A stretch of 64,000 nucleotides of DNA from assembly GCF_004210375.1 (NCBI RefSeq), contig NC_134828.1, positions 20,576,400 to 20,640,399 of the forward strand, written 5' to 3'. Under the pieces are notes generated by a model that searched no databases, was not told the DNA's origin, and was given only the letters and a program-made list of their open reading frames with translations. Each line of letters opens with the position of its first letter. Position 1 is the first letter of the stretch. The DNA comes from Tachypleus tridentatus. Lineage: Eukaryota > Arthropoda > Merostomata > Xiphosura > Limulidae. A program made the position numbers and the translations under genes. Of this stretch, positions 45,703 to 57,899 are shown piece by piece.

Positions 45703-46480
45703 TATGTGCAAAACGGCTCGTTTTGGTTGAGAAAATATTTTACATAGAAGAGCGAACAACGTTTCGGTCATCGTCAGGTTCATAAAGAAAGAGGTAACTG
45801 ACCGGAAACTGACCACATGTTTGGAGGGGTTGTGTAACTGAGTGTCGGAATGTAGAGGGCGGTGTTAGATGTTTGAATATATAATTTTATTTTATTATAT
45901 TAATATAGGTATAAAGGCGTTCCTTTATATTGGTTTATTTTGGGTTTAAGTTGTTGTATAAGTAAGGCTTCTTTAATTTTGCGTTTGTTTATGTTTGTTT
46001 CTTTATTTAGTATTTGAGTGTTTTCCATGGTTATGTTGTGTTTATTTGACTTGCAGTGTTCGAAAACGTGTGAAGGTGATTTTTTATGTTCTTTGAATCT
46101 GGTTTCCATTTTTCTACTTGTTTCTCCAATATAGAAGTCGTGGCAGTTATCACATTGTATTTTATAAATAATGTTGGTGTGGTGTTTGTCAGTGTAGTTT
46201 TCACATAGTATAGACCTCAGTTTTGTGCCTGGTTTTTGAATAAATTTGGTATTAACTGGAATGTCATATTTTGTTATTAGTTTTAACCAAAATTTTTTGG
46301 TTATTTGTCTGCTGATGTCGGAAATATATGGTATGCAGCAGTTCATGGTTTTCGTGATTTTCTGATTCGTGAGATATATTTACTTTGTTGGTTGATTTTG
46401 CTTTCTGTCTAGGTGTGTGCGCAAGTCATTACTGTAGTTGAAGTAGAAACGGAAGTTTTTTATAATCGTGTATTATAATA
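45703..46480 (-). mobile_element. Penelope-like element, 5'-truncated, minus strand
   Basis: The terminal part (45710-45790) matches the copies at 14.2 and 31.7 kb. On the minus strand it is followed upstream by the end of the element's open frame. The hammerhead-like segment here is shortened: CTGACGATGACCGAAAC lacks the GAAGAAGGTC half of stem II. Coding text continues weakly to about 46480 (with two stops near 46430), where the element ends. The reverse-transcriptase domain is absent. Confidence 0.85.
45900..46346 (-). pseudogene. Penelope-like GIY-YIG endonuclease domain
   Basis: A 148-codon open frame. NIIYKIQCDNCHDFYIGETS then RKMETRFKEHKK is the GIY-YIG core (the first half reads NIIYKI, the second FYIGETS, with the conserved Arg and EH following). 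It is preceded by KKFWLKLITKYDIPVNTKFI, usual between RT and endonuclease in these elements. In an intact element this domain nicks target DNA for reverse transcription. The frame is open to its stop, but the RT half is missing, so this is a fragment of the polyprotein, not a gene. The Met at 46346 is internal. Confidence 0.9.
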
Positions 46481-46909
46481 CACTTTACTTATAATTGAGT
46501 AGTTAAAAATGTATAAACATTGTAAGAAAAGTTTGATTGAAATATCAGTTAAAGAATATTTAAATATATAACTTGTACGAGAGGTACTGCAGTCCAGAAT
46601 GTCTGATAGAGATTAATAACTGTGTATAACGGCATCAAGCTATTTGTTCTTCAAAACTGATGAGAGTTCAATATATCGTTTGTACTGAATAGAGTATTAT
46701 GTTCATTGTGCTGTTTTGGTTATTAGGTAAATATACTACTTACACATTTTAAAAAATAATTTACTAATGTATGGTATAATTTTATCCTATCATAATTTTA
46801 TTGTAATGTCGTAATCAAATATTATGCTGTGAAACTAACAGGTTTGAGATTTATGATAAATATCATGTAATTTGCAATACCACCTTCCCATCCCTCCGAA
46901 AAACAATTC

Positions 46910-47409
46910 NNNNNNNNNNNNNNNNNNNNNNNNNNNNNNNNNNNNNNNNNNNNNNNNNNNNNNNNNNNNNNNNNNNNNNNNNNNNNNNNNNNNNNNNNNN
47001 NNNNNNNNNNNNNNNNNNNNNNNNNNNNNNNNNNNNNNNNNNNNNNNNNNNNNNNNNNNNNNNNNNNNNNNNNNNNNNNNNNNNNNNNNNNNNNNNNNNN
47101 NNNNNNNNNNNNNNNNNNNNNNNNNNNNNNNNNNNNNNNNNNNNNNNNNNNNNNNNNNNNNNNNNNNNNNNNNNNNNNNNNNNNNNNNNNNNNNNNNNNN
47201 NNNNNNNNNNNNNNNNNNNNNNNNNNNNNNNNNNNNNNNNNNNNNNNNNNNNNNNNNNNNNNNNNNNNNNNNNNNNNNNNNNNNNNNNNNNNNNNNNNNN
47301 NNNNNNNNNNNNNNNNNNNNNNNNNNNNNNNNNNNNNNNNNNNNNNNNNNNNNNNNNNNNNNNNNNNNNNNNNNNNNNNNNNNNNNNNNNNNNNNNNNNN
47401 NNNNNNNNN
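46910..47409. other. Assembly gap of 500 N
   Basis: A run of exactly 500 N, a conventional placeholder length, so its true size is unknown. It cuts off the 5' end of the LINE that follows. Confidence 0.99.
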
Positions 47410-47951
47410 TTATGGTGGGTGTTATGACAAATTTTTCCTTGGTTCCTTACTCTTAATTAAATAAAATAGTGAAAAATAGTCAGTAGGTAAGGACAATGTC
47501 TTGAAGACTTTGATCAGTAATCTTCAATGTCTGTACCACCATTTGTACCTCATTTTCTCATCCATTCTTTTTAGAAAAACTTTGGGCAAATGCCCCTTTT
47601 TTATTCAAAAGGAACTGGAGGATTTGCTAGGTCTCCAAAGTCAGTAAAAGCTTTGATCTGGAGACATATTGGTTGAAACACATCCCAACACAGTGAACTC
47701 CTCTTGAATTCAAAGGCTATTTGGGATGTACCTATGAGGTTATCTCTTATGCTACCTTGAATTCATCACAGGAGTTATTGTTGAAGGTTTGAAGAACATC
47801 CCTGAGTCAGAGATTTTGCTGGTTTCTCTTTCGAGTTTCTAGTGAGCATCTCCACCTGAGATGGAGTTACACTGCTGACACATGTTCTCGTTTGACATTT
47901 ACATCCCACGTGCACCTGCCACCATCAAGGCAGGTTATCTAAATACAAGGT

Positions 47952-48161
47952 ATGGCTGCACATTCCAAACCCTCTCCAATGTTTCCAATGTCAGAGGTTC
48001 GACCACTCAAAAGCGTCATGTCGTCTTTCCCTGACGTATTTGTTGTGGTGGCAGGACCCGATGCCTATGAGTGTGAAGCGGACCCACATTGTGTCAACTG
48101 CAATGGTTCTCACCCTTCCTACTTTTGTTCTTGCCTAAATGGTTGGAGGAAAAAAGTGTAG
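47952..48161 (+). pseudogene. LINE ORF1 zinc-knuckle fragment (copy a)
   Basis: Residues AYECEADPHCVNCNGSHPSY then FCSC form the second knuckle. Compared with copy b, the first knuckle (CAHCGDEDHHAYEC) is destroyed here by substitutions and small shifts: its Cys codons are lost at 48035-48060. ORF1 proteins of this kind bind element RNA. Confidence 0.75.
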
Positions 48162-48589
48162 CATTTGAAAATGACTTGTAACATCACATATCCTAAGGCT
48201 CGGAAATTGCTGTCCACCACTTCATCTGGACATATGCTGCTGCACTTCACTCACCACTACAGTGGGGTGCAGACAGATCTCTTTGTGCCTCAAGAGAATT
48301 GTTCTCAAAACAAATGAAAAGCCTTTTGACCTCCATGGTTAAAAGTTGATGAATCAACTTCTACACCCATCGCTGTTCCTCTCATACATTCCAACAAACC
48401 CCATGATCCACATCTTTTGGCTCCAGGTACAGGCATTTCTTCAGATACATGGGCAAAGACCTGCCCAACCGACTCAGGGCAGGATCCATGGAGGTCAATA
48501 GACCTCCCCAAATAAGGACAGTAAAGATAAAAGACATAGTCATAAACAGAAGGGTTCTTCAGCCAATTTGCCTACACATCATTAAAATG

Positions 48590-49160
48590 GCCAATGTGAT
48601 ACAATGGAACTGTCGAGTTCACATTCTAATCTGGATGATATCAATACACTGATTGCTTCCACCATCCTGTATGTCTTTCCTTACAAGAAACATTTCTAAA
48701 CTTTGCCAATACAGTCACCTTTTGGCAGTTTTCATTGGTTGATCAACTTGTGCCCACCCTGTCTTTGTAACTCAACATGTCTTTGGAGGCTAGCCATCCG
48801 GTGTTCCTTGGGTCATAGCATCACTGTTTCTTCTCTCTACCTGTCACCTGGAGAGACATATGATCAATCAGACCTTGCTGCTCTCATTGAACAGTTGCCA
48901 TCTCCCTTTCTAATGGGGACTTTAATGGACATCATTCTGGGAAGTGCTGTTATTGATAGGAGGTCACTCTGTATTGCATATGCTCTCTGATCACAACCTT
49001 TCCCTTTTCAATACTGGTTCTCCCACTTATTTTCATATACCTAGTCAGTCCTTTACTGCTATTGATCTCTTGGTTTGCTCCCTTTCATTATTCTCCCATT
49101 TTGGGAGGGTTGACAATAATCCACAGGCAGTGATCCTTTGAGAGAGACTGGCCATGGTCG
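48590..49160 (+). pseudogene. LINE endonuclease domain (copy a)
   Basis: Broken frames read VIQWNCR (the N-terminal motif), SITVSSLYLSPGETYDQSDL, LPSPFLMGTL and LSDHNLSLFNTGSPTYFH, which match the apurinic/apyrimidinic-like endonuclease of non-LTR elements. The GDFNAHH motif is damaged (MGTLMDIILG). Confidence 0.75.
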
Positions 49161-49849
49161 ATGCCACCCTACCCACATGCCCCAGTGGAAGCTGGATCAG
49201 GCAGACTGGTCCACTTTACTGCTCTGCAGAACTTGATCCTGCCATCATCTGTCAGCCATCAATACATGACTGTGTGGCAGCAGTAATTGACTATATTATA
49301 CAAGCAACTGCTTAATGTATTCCTAAAACCTTGACACATTTTCCAGTATATCCCTGTCCATGGTGGAATCCTTTCTGCCACATGGCACGGAAGGCTCAAA
49401 ACAGGCCTGGTATACTTTCGTAGATATCCCACACTTTCAAACCACATCGCTTTCCAGCAGGCCCATGCACATGCTGGGTGGGTAAGACAAAACAGAAGGA
49501 ATCTTGTATTAAGTTCACAACTGGCATATCTTCTACCACCAGTTCCAAGATCATATGGGACAAGGTTCAAAAGGTCAGTGGGCACTACAATTCTGTCCCC
49601 TCTCGATCTTACTTTCTGATGGCCAAGAAGTAGCTGATGTCCTGATCATCACTGATACTCTAGGTGAAAGCTTTGCCAGGTACCTAGTGCTTCTGCTTGT
49701 TCCTCCACCTTCATGGCCATCAAGACTTGAGCAGAGTGATCACCTCTTTCCCCAGACTGACTATCTTTTTTACTATAATCATCCCTTTGGTGGAACTGAA
49801 ACTGGCTCTTCATCGATCTGGCAGTACATCTATTGGACCAGATGATGTA

Positions 49850-50760
49850 CACTATGACATGCTGTGCCATCTATCTCCTGCTTCTCTTGATATTCTTCTA
49901 ATTGTTTTAACCAGATCTGGCAGGAGAATGTTTTCCTAATGCCTGGCACCAGGCTATTATTTTACCTTTCTCTAAGCCTGGGAAAGATCCCAAGATTCCT
50001 TTAAACTTCCATCCAATTACTTTGGCAGCTGTCTCTGTAAGACCTTAGAGAGGATGGTTAATGCTTGTCTTGTTTGGTTCCTCAAATCAAACAACCTCCC
50101 TTGCCCACCAGTGTGGGTTCCAACAACAGCACTCCACCATGGAACACTTAATTAGACTTGAAACAATAATCAGAGCCTTTCTCAAATGACATCTTGTATC
50201 AATATTTTTGACATTAAGAAGGCTTATGACACAACATGGAGATAAGGCATTTTTGACCTCCATGTATATGGGTTACATGGACATTATATTTTAATTAAAA
50301 ATTTTTACGGACAGGAGATTCCAAGTTCATGTGGGTTGAAACTTTCCGTTCTTTCTTCAGGAACTTGGGGTCCCTCAGGGCTGTGTTTTGAGTATCACTC
50401 TTTTCACTGTAAAGATTAATGCTATCACTGAACAACTCCCTCTCACTGTTGCAAACGGGCTCTATGTCAACAACTTTCACATCTCATGTCAGTCATTGAA
50501 CATGAGATGTATTGAACAGCAACTACAAACTGCTTTCGATCGTGTACTGAAGTGGACCACAGCAAGCGGCTTTAATTTCTCTCTCTAAAATCATTTGCAT
50601 GCACTTTTGCTGCCAACAGGGTATTTTGATCCTGAACTCTGTATCAGTGAAGTTTCCCTGCCTGTGGTCCCTGAGACCAAATAGCAGGGGCTTATCTTTG
50701 ACTGTAAGCTGACCTTTATACCACACTTCAAGCAGCTACAGGTCAAATGCACAAAAGCAC
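49850..50760 (+). pseudogene. LINE reverse transcriptase (copy a), catalytic box mutated
   Basis: Motifs in order: CGFQQQHSTMEHLIRLET, FDIKKAYDTTW, ELGVPQGCVLSITLFTVKIN, then GLYVNNFHISCQSL, and FLGLIFDCKLTFIPHF-type thumb text in broken frames. The catalytic box that should read YxDD is YVNN (about 50463-50474), so both aspartates are replaced by Asn. Inactive. Confidence 0.82.
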
Positions 50761-51316
50761 TGAACATCCCTCTGTGTCCTCTCTACCACTAGTTGGGGAG
50801 TGGATCGATGTTCTATGCTAAGATATATTGTACTCTTATTCGGTGGCTTCGACTATAGAACACTTGTCTATAGCTCTGATAGACTCTCGGCCTTAAAGAT
50901 ACTGGACTCCATTCATCATCAAGGACTCTGACTCTACACTGGGGCTTTTGCACTTCCCAGTTCAGAGCTTATACGTAAAATCTCATGAACCTTCTCTGTA
51001 CCTTTGCTGTTTTGCAACTCTCTTTACTATATTCTTCAAAACTTCATTCCTTATCAAAGCATCCCACCTGTGATTGTGTTTCCCTTCCGGTGGGCCATAC
51101 TTTTCACTACAGACGATCTGCCATTGTTCTTTTTTGCCTTCACGTCCAGGTGCAATTGGATGAATTGGGTCCGTGGTTGGATAACATTGCAGTATCCACT
51201 GGTCAGCCCATCCCACCATGGCTGATTACAGTCCCCAAATGTGACCTTTCTTTAAGTCATCTGAGAAAGGCAGATACTCCTGATTGGAAGTACCATCTTT
51301 TATTTACTGAACATCT

Positions 51317-51640
51317 TTGAACAATCTTTCCATTACAATTTATACTGATAGTTCCAAATCAGGTGACTCTGTGGGCTTTGCCATGGTTTGTTGTGGTTCA
51401 GTGGTTGCGTGCAGAATCCCCTCTACAGCTTCTGTGGTCACTGCTGAACTGTATGCCATTTTTCTTGCCCTGGATCATATTGAAGCTAAGCAGTACTCCA
51501 ACTGCACTATTTATACTGACTTGCTTAGTTCTCTACTGGCCCTGGAATTACTTCATGTTGGTTCATACCCTGTTCTCACTGATATTCAAAACTGATTAAC
51601 CCATTTCTCATTAACTGCTACTTCTATCCAGTTTTCTGGA
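51317..51640 (+). pseudogene. LINE RNase H domain (copy a)
   Basis: SITIYTDSSKSGDSVGFAMV gives the first catalytic Asp (YTDSSKS), TASVVTAELYAIFLALDHIE the Glu, and NCTIYTDLLSSLLALELL the second Asp (normally TDSxSxL). The fourth acidic residue falls after a stop. It would degrade the RNA strand during second-strand synthesis in an intact element. Confidence 0.85.
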
Positions 51641-52379
51641 TACCAGGCCACTTGGTATTTGCAGGAACAAGCTTGCAAACATGGCAGCTAAATCTATCTG
51701 CTCTGGCACTATCACCACTGTGCCTATTCCATACATGGACTATGGTCCTGTATTCAAGGCTTGGCTACGTGCCAATTGGCAGTCGACTTGGAGTGAGCAA
51801 AGTGACAACAATCTTTTCCAAATAAAACTATATATTGGACTTTGGCTGCCTTGCTTCTTTAAGGATCGGAAAGAGGAAGTTGTTCTAACTAGACTACGCA
51901 TTGGTCACAGTTTTTTAACTCATCGTTTTCTTTTATCTGAGACTGATACACCAGTGTGTAGTTGTGTGTAACACTAAAATCATTGTAAGCCACATTTTAC
52001 TTTCTTGCCATCATTACGACTCTCAACAACAGCACTATTTTAAATATGTTCTTTCCCAAGGTTTCTCCATAACATTAGACAGTGTTATTGGTGAGGGTGA
52101 CACTGTCCACCTAGATAAAGTTTTGAGTATTTTAAAGGTCATTAATCTTTTTAATGTCGTTTAAGTGTTTTATATTTATTCATTAAACCATTTTTATTGT
52201 GGTTCCCCTTTAATAGTCACAATCTCTCTAGTTCAATTTGAAATTGGAAAATGGCCAGAAAATTAAATAACTCGACACCAGGACTGGAAAGGCCAACTTT
52301 AGGTGACTAATGCTGCTGTTTGAAATTTCTGTTAGTCATCCTGGTGAGTTATTATTACAATTTTGCTGCATGTCTTATA

Positions 52380-52741
52380 ACACTTTTATTACTTTACTTT
52401 TTGATACTGTCCATAATGACACATAACCCTGAACCAGGACTAGAAAGGCCAATTTCAGGTGACTGATGGTGGTTCTTGTACTTACCTGTTAGTCTTCCTG
52501 GCAGGTTATGATAATTACCATTATGCTATAGAAAGTCCTTTACAACTTCTATTACTGTAGTTTCTCTCTTAACATTGTAGACTGGATGTCAACATTGGTT
52601 TTATGCCATTTATGTTTTTAATTGCTGTTTTGTTTTACCTTCATTTCCTTTTATGAATTTTACTACATTTATTTTACTTTTACCTTTTTACCAGATGTTT
52701 GACACAGATAGCCTAGCTGCTTTGTGCCATAAAACACTAAA
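52380..52741 (+). repeat. LINE family-1 3' UTR (copy a)
   Basis: Shared with 23598-23945 and 59150-59325. A 5' piece of the same motif (CACCAGGACTGGAAAGGCCA) also occurs at 52269, so the UTR contains an internal duplication of about 150-170 bp (52260-52380 against 52425-52545). Confidence 0.8.
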
Positions 52742-53260
52742 TCAACCAACTACATTCCTGCAAGCTGTCTGAAAACTTTGAATCCTGGGAGATAATTCCA
52801 GAAGGTAGAAAACATCTTTTACTGATGTTACCATGACATGATATGGTGCTTCTCTTGCAAAGTTTTCTGTTTTCTCATTCACTTCTACCCTGGTACATAA
52901 GCTAGATGATGGTCTTACTATACTTTCTGTCATCTATATGGATCCCAACCAAGTCTATGCAGTGCTATTTGTCTGTCAGAAATAATCACGATGATGGCAC
53001 TGTTTGTAATAAGACATTGCTTTAACTAATCTGGAAAAAGCTTGCTTTATTGCTTCCAGCTTCATCATTATACTGTTTGTGGGAAGCTTGAATGCATAAC
53101 TTGATTTATGTATAATGTTATTGCTCTACAAGACAAAATATGTCCAATTAGCATTCTTGCTCTGTGATACAATAACCACCTGTGGTAATGGTGACTGGTC
53201 ACCATAATCTCAAAATAGGACTTGCAGGCTTTCTTTCTGTTTGAACTTCCGTCTACTACA
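52742..53260 (-). pseudogene. Possible decayed RNase H region of another retroelement, minus strand
   Basis: On the minus strand, broken frames read SYAFKLPTNSIMMKLEAIKQ (E/AI as in the RNase H Glu helix) followed about 30 residues on by VIISDRQIALHRLGWD (resembling the YSDSxxAL motif). It continues into the open frame 52933-52742. The spacing is right for RNase H but identity is low, so this is tentative. Confidence 0.3.
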
Positions 53261-54980
53261 TGTATTTTCTGCCCAGTCTGATTTCCAAAGATCCTTGTGA
53301 TATTGAATGTTTATTTCAAGTGGAAATGTCTGAGAGATTTAGCAACCAATGTAAGTCAGCAGTGGATGTGTGGTACCTGTCCAGTCATGACTATCTCATG
53401 AGATACCTTTTAGAAATTATGTGCTTGACTGATATCTGTGGGATTATGGTGAAGCGTTAATGTCTCAGTTGAGAAGGGCAATGATTCAATGATTGAATGC
53501 GTGGTCTTTACACTGCAAGGCACAAGTTAAGAAATTTGCTTGTAAATAATGTTTCTGCTGTGTGATGTTGATGAATCTTGTGAGGTGTAATTGGGTAGGA
53601 GGTGGCTGTAGCACATCTTGTGACCATTCTTAAACTGCTGTTTCGTATTCCAGTCTTTATTTAGCTGTGTAGAATTTGTAGTGATAATTGTTACTGTCTA
53701 ATCCAGAATGAAGCATATAAGATGGGTAGTACATAAGCAGATGATGTTCTTCAGTTCTAGTTCCTGCTGTAACATTCAGAATATTGATACCTTTGGTAGC
53801 TCAGGTTACTGTGGCCAGTGGAGGTGTCACTGTTAAAAGTTGACTTTTAACTTCATTCTACATTTTGACCCAGAGGCTGGGATGGTCAATTTAGTTTGAT
53901 ACCAATCAGTGGAACAGTCTGATAGCATAAATGTGTGTGTATATCTGGGTGATATCAATGGGATTGAGGCTCCACAATATCTTGTCATTAATATAACCAC
54001 AATGTTTGGATAGTTTCTTGATGTTGCTTTCTTTACATAACATTTTCGTGCAGATAGAAGAAAAAAAAAGCTACATCTGTACATATATTCTAAAATAATA
54101 CATACCTCCTTTCACACTTATATATATCAGTTGACTGCCATGGTTTCTTCCTTTGCCCATCTTAGTATTGGTCTTATTTTCCCTCCCTTAATTCAGTGGT
54201 ATATAAACCCCACTTAACTGCTCTTGGTGATATCTGTCTCATGAAGTTTTCCACCTTAGTCATTGCACTCTCTATCCTGATACTATATAAAATCACTTCA
54301 TTCACATGATGTTATAACTTTTCTCTAGAAATAATTCACTGATGTGTTTCTCTATACTATTACTACAATCATTGGAGATACTTTGAGCATTCTTAGCAGC
54401 ATCTAGTTGAATTTCATTTATAAAAAAAAGACTAACAAGCTGATATATAGTATAAATTCCTGGATTATTATTTCTGACACAGAGGCAATTCATGTCTATT
54501 CTTTGTCCTCTCTGATATATAGTGTCTCACAACATTGTGGAGGTTTTTTTTTATTCTTGGTTGTGTTGTGTCTGTCAGTGACCTTATTTGTAGTGAGATA
54601 AAGATGTATATTCGGTTCAGTGGTGCTTCTCCAGGGTCTCTGAGATTGCAATTGTGGCAGTCATGGTCATTTTGGAGTGAGATTTGATTATTTTTTTTAT
54701 TTCTGCACATTCGTTTATTCTGTTACCTTCTCAGGTCCCTTGAGGTTATTCAGTTTCCCAGGATTTATCCTTATTTACATTGAAAAGGTGGGTATGAAAT
54801 TCTTCCATATTGATTATTCTGGGCTCTCTTTGAGGACAAAGAATCTACCATGAGTCATAACTAATCAGGTTAGTCACATTTACATGTCCTTAGCAGCTTG
54901 GTTTAATTGTTAACTAGAGGATGTTGTGTAACTGCTTTGTAGACCTCTGCTAATACTTTTCTATTATCTGTATGATCTGG
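53261..54980. other. Unassigned sequence between the two LINE copies
   Basis: Higher GC than the left half of the window. Minus-strand frames at 53833-54084, 54302-54493 and 54468-54710 are not recognised. Their proximity to retroelement pieces suggests an older decayed element. Confidence 0.35.
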
Positions 54981-55721
54981 CAATATCTTCATTTGAGGGT
55001 GTTCAACAACTTCCCTGTAGCTATTTTAACCACTTCCCCTGGATTATACAGAGGGGTGAGTATTTTAATTGCTATGCTTGTCTATTCTTTATCTCTCAGG
55101 GTTCCTTACCTCATTTTCACAGGATTCCACTTTGTGACATGTGCCCCTCAGGGTGGATTTCTGTACGTGGTGAGGGACCTCCCAGGAAGGTTCTGTTCTT
55201 TCAGTTTACCTCCTCTGGGATCTAAACATTTATTGATGTGTTTGCTGTGCATGGTGACCTCCTCTCCTTCACAGGTCCACCCCTAACACACCACTTTGGC
55301 CTTGAATGCCTGTAGGTGGGTGGCCACTCTTGGATCAGTTGGCTGGTCCATTTGGGCTAGGGTCAACCAAATACCAATGTTGGATGTTCTCAACAGGTGT
55401 TGTGGACATTGTATCTGATGCTGGTGTTTGGGTATAGTGCTCACAAAACCTTGGCATTGTTCATTGCTGCAGTGTCCTTGTTTGGCATTGTGGTGCATCC
55501 CTCAGAGGGCTTCATAGTGGGTGGGGTCAGTGGGCACCAAAATATTCCTTTTTTTTATAATGGATCCTCCAAATAAAAACTTAAATAAGATAGTGAATAA
55601 ACAGTCCATAGGTAAATAACCACATCTTGAAGATTATCAGCAGCAATCTTCAACATCTGTAACATCTGTTGTACCTCATTTTTTTATACTACATTCTTTT
55701 TCAGACAAACCTTTAGGGCAG

Positions 55722-56242
55722 ATGTCTCCCTTTTTCATTCAAAAGGGACAAGAGGGACTTGTTGGCTCTCTGAGGTCAGTAAAGAAGCTTTGCTCTGGTG
55801 ATATATTGATGGAAACATCTGCATCTCACCACAGTGAACTTCTCTTGCATTCAAAGGTGATTGGGGATATACCTATTGAGGTTACATCTTGTGCTACTTT
55901 GAATTCAACACGAGGAGTTATTGTTGAGAGGGATATGAAGGACATCCCCGAGTCAGAGTTTCTGCAGTGAGGCTCATCTCCACTCACAAAGATGTAACTA
56001 TGATGCTCACCAATATCCTCATTCTGACATTTACATCACCACTTCCACCTGCCATAATTCCAAATCCTCTCAGATGTTTCCAGTATCAGTGGTTCGGTGA
56101 CTCAAATACATCATATCATGGTTCTTTGACGTGTGCTCATTGTGGTGACGAGGACCACCATGCCTATGAGTGTGAAATGGACCCTCATTGCATCAGTTGC
56201 AATGGCTCTTATCCATCCTACTTTTGTTCTTGCCCTACATAG
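55722..56242 (+). pseudogene. LINE ORF1 protein with two zinc knuckles (copy b)
   Basis: Two overlapping frames read MSPFFIQKGQEGLVGSLRSV to VIVERDMKDIPESEF, then a shift, then NPLRCFQYQWFG...SLTCAHCGDEDHHAYECEMD and PHCISCNGSYPSYFCSC. The first CCHC of the usual set is damaged (CFQYQ for CFQCQ). The next two, CAHCGDEDHHAYEC and CISCNGSYPSYFCSC, are clear. These bind the element RNA. Confidence 0.8.
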
Positions 56243-56886
56243 TTGGAAGAAAAGAGGTGTAGCATTTAAAAATGATTCATAACATTACTTATCCTGAGGC
56301 TCTAAACTTGCTGTCCACTACTTCATCTTGGACATGTGCTGCTTTTCTACAGTGGGAGTGCAGACAGGTCTCTCTGTTTCTCCAAAAGAATCATTCTCAA
56401 AACAAATGAAAGTATTTTGACCTCCATGGTTAAAGAAGTTGATAAATCAATTTCAACACCCATCTCTGTCCCTTACATACATTCCAACAAATCCCAAGAT
56501 TCACTTCCTTTGGTTCTGGGTACAGCCATTACCTTGGATACATCTTCTTCTCTGATCCCAAATTGCAAAATGATCATTTGTTCATGTCCTCAGTCACTGG
56601 AATCCTTTTCCAACAGCATAGACCTCCCTCGAATAAAGACAGTGAAGGAAAAAGACATAGTCATAAACAGAAGGGTTCTCCACCCAGTTTGCCTACACAT
56701 AAATAAAAATGGCCACCTTGATACAATGGAACTTTTAAGGTTTATGTTCTACTCTAAATGATGTCAAAACACTGATTGCTTCTTACCATTCTGTATTTGT
56801 TTCCTTAAGGAAACATTTCTGAAGCCTGCCAATACAGTTACCTTTCAGCAATTTTATTTATACAGAAATGACAGGCTGTGTGATAA

Positions 56887-57237
56887 ATGACTGCATGGAG
56901 GGGTGGCACTGTGGTTGATCAGCATGTGCTCACCCTGTCTTTGCCACTCAATACACCCTTGGAGGCCATAGTCATCTGTGTTTCCTTGGGTCGTACCATT
57001 ACTGTTTGTTCTCTCTACCTGTCACCTGGAGAAACCTATGATCAATCAGATCTTGATGCTCTCACTGAACAGTTGCCATCTCCCTTTTTAATCCTGGGGG
57101 AATTTAATGCACATCATTACCTCTGGAGAAGTGCTGATATTGATGGGAGGGGTCACTCCGTAAAGTGTATGCTCTCTGATCACAACCTTTCTCTTTTCAT
57201 TAGTGGTTCTTATACTTATTTTCATGCACCTAGTTAG
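56887..57237 (+). pseudogene. LINE endonuclease domain (copy b)
   Basis: One of the better-preserved stretches: AIVICVSLGRTITVCSLYLS, PSPFLILGEFNAHHYLWRSA (the GDFNAHH motif with Asp changed to Glu) and GHSVKCMLSDHNLSLFISGS. It nicks the target strand in intact elements. A stop follows YFHAPS. Confidence 0.85.
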
Positions 57238-57899
57238 TCCTTTATTGCTATTTATCTCTCAATTTGCTCTGCTTCTCTATTCTCCCACTTTTCATGGATG
57301 GTTGACAATAATCCACAAGACAATGATCATTTTCCTATAATTTTGAGAGAGACTGGCCATGTTGATGCCACCCGACTTGCATATCTGGGTGGAAGCTAGG
57401 TCAAGCAAACTGACCCTTTTTCACTGCTCTTGCAGAACTTGATCCTGCCTTCATCTGTAAGCCCTCAGTATACAACTGTGTGGCAGCAGTAACTCACTGT
57501 ATACAGACAGCTCTGCAATGTATTCCTAAAACCTTGACATGCTTTCCATGATGTCCTCGTCTGTGGTGGAATCCTGCTTGTCACATTGCATGGAAGGCTC
57601 AAAAATGGGCTTGGGATCCTTTTTGTAAATATACCACGCTCTCACACCACATTACTTTCCAGCAGGCCCAGGCCCATGCTTGGTGGGTAAGATGTCAAAG
57701 CCAGAAGTAATCTTGGATTAAGTTTACAATCAGCATATCTTCTACCACAAGTTCCAAAGTCATATGGGACAAGATTCAAAAGGTCAGTGGGCAATATATT
57801 TCTGTTCCCCTCTTGATCTTGCTCTCTGATAGCAAGGAAGTAGCTGATACCCCAAGCATCACCAATACTCCAGGTGAAAGTTTTTGCTAGGTGTCTAGC

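Larger units (their letters stand above)
47410..52741 (+). mobile_element. LINE family-1 copy a (zinc-knuckle ORF1, endonuclease, RT, RNase H)
   Basis: Layout left to right: ORF1 text from about 47460, ending in a Cys-rich knuckle; apurinic-type endonuclease (48590-49160); RT (about 49850-50760); RNase H (51320-51600); ORF2 C-terminus with a CCHC-like CSCVxxxxxxxHxxxxC pattern (51940-52010); 3' UTR (52165-52741) ending CATAAAACACTAAATCAACC. The ORF1, endonuclease, RT and RNase H set is that of I/Jockey-group elements. Frames are broken many times. The 5' end is lost in the gap. Confidence 0.88.

Noticed and set aside
45900-46346. Host GIY-YIG nuclease gene
   Set aside because: The neighbouring terminal sequence and the text before the domain are those of a Penelope-like element.
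46872-47456. 194-codon open frame on the plus strand
   Set aside because: It exists only because 500 N were read through; fewer than 35 real residues remain.
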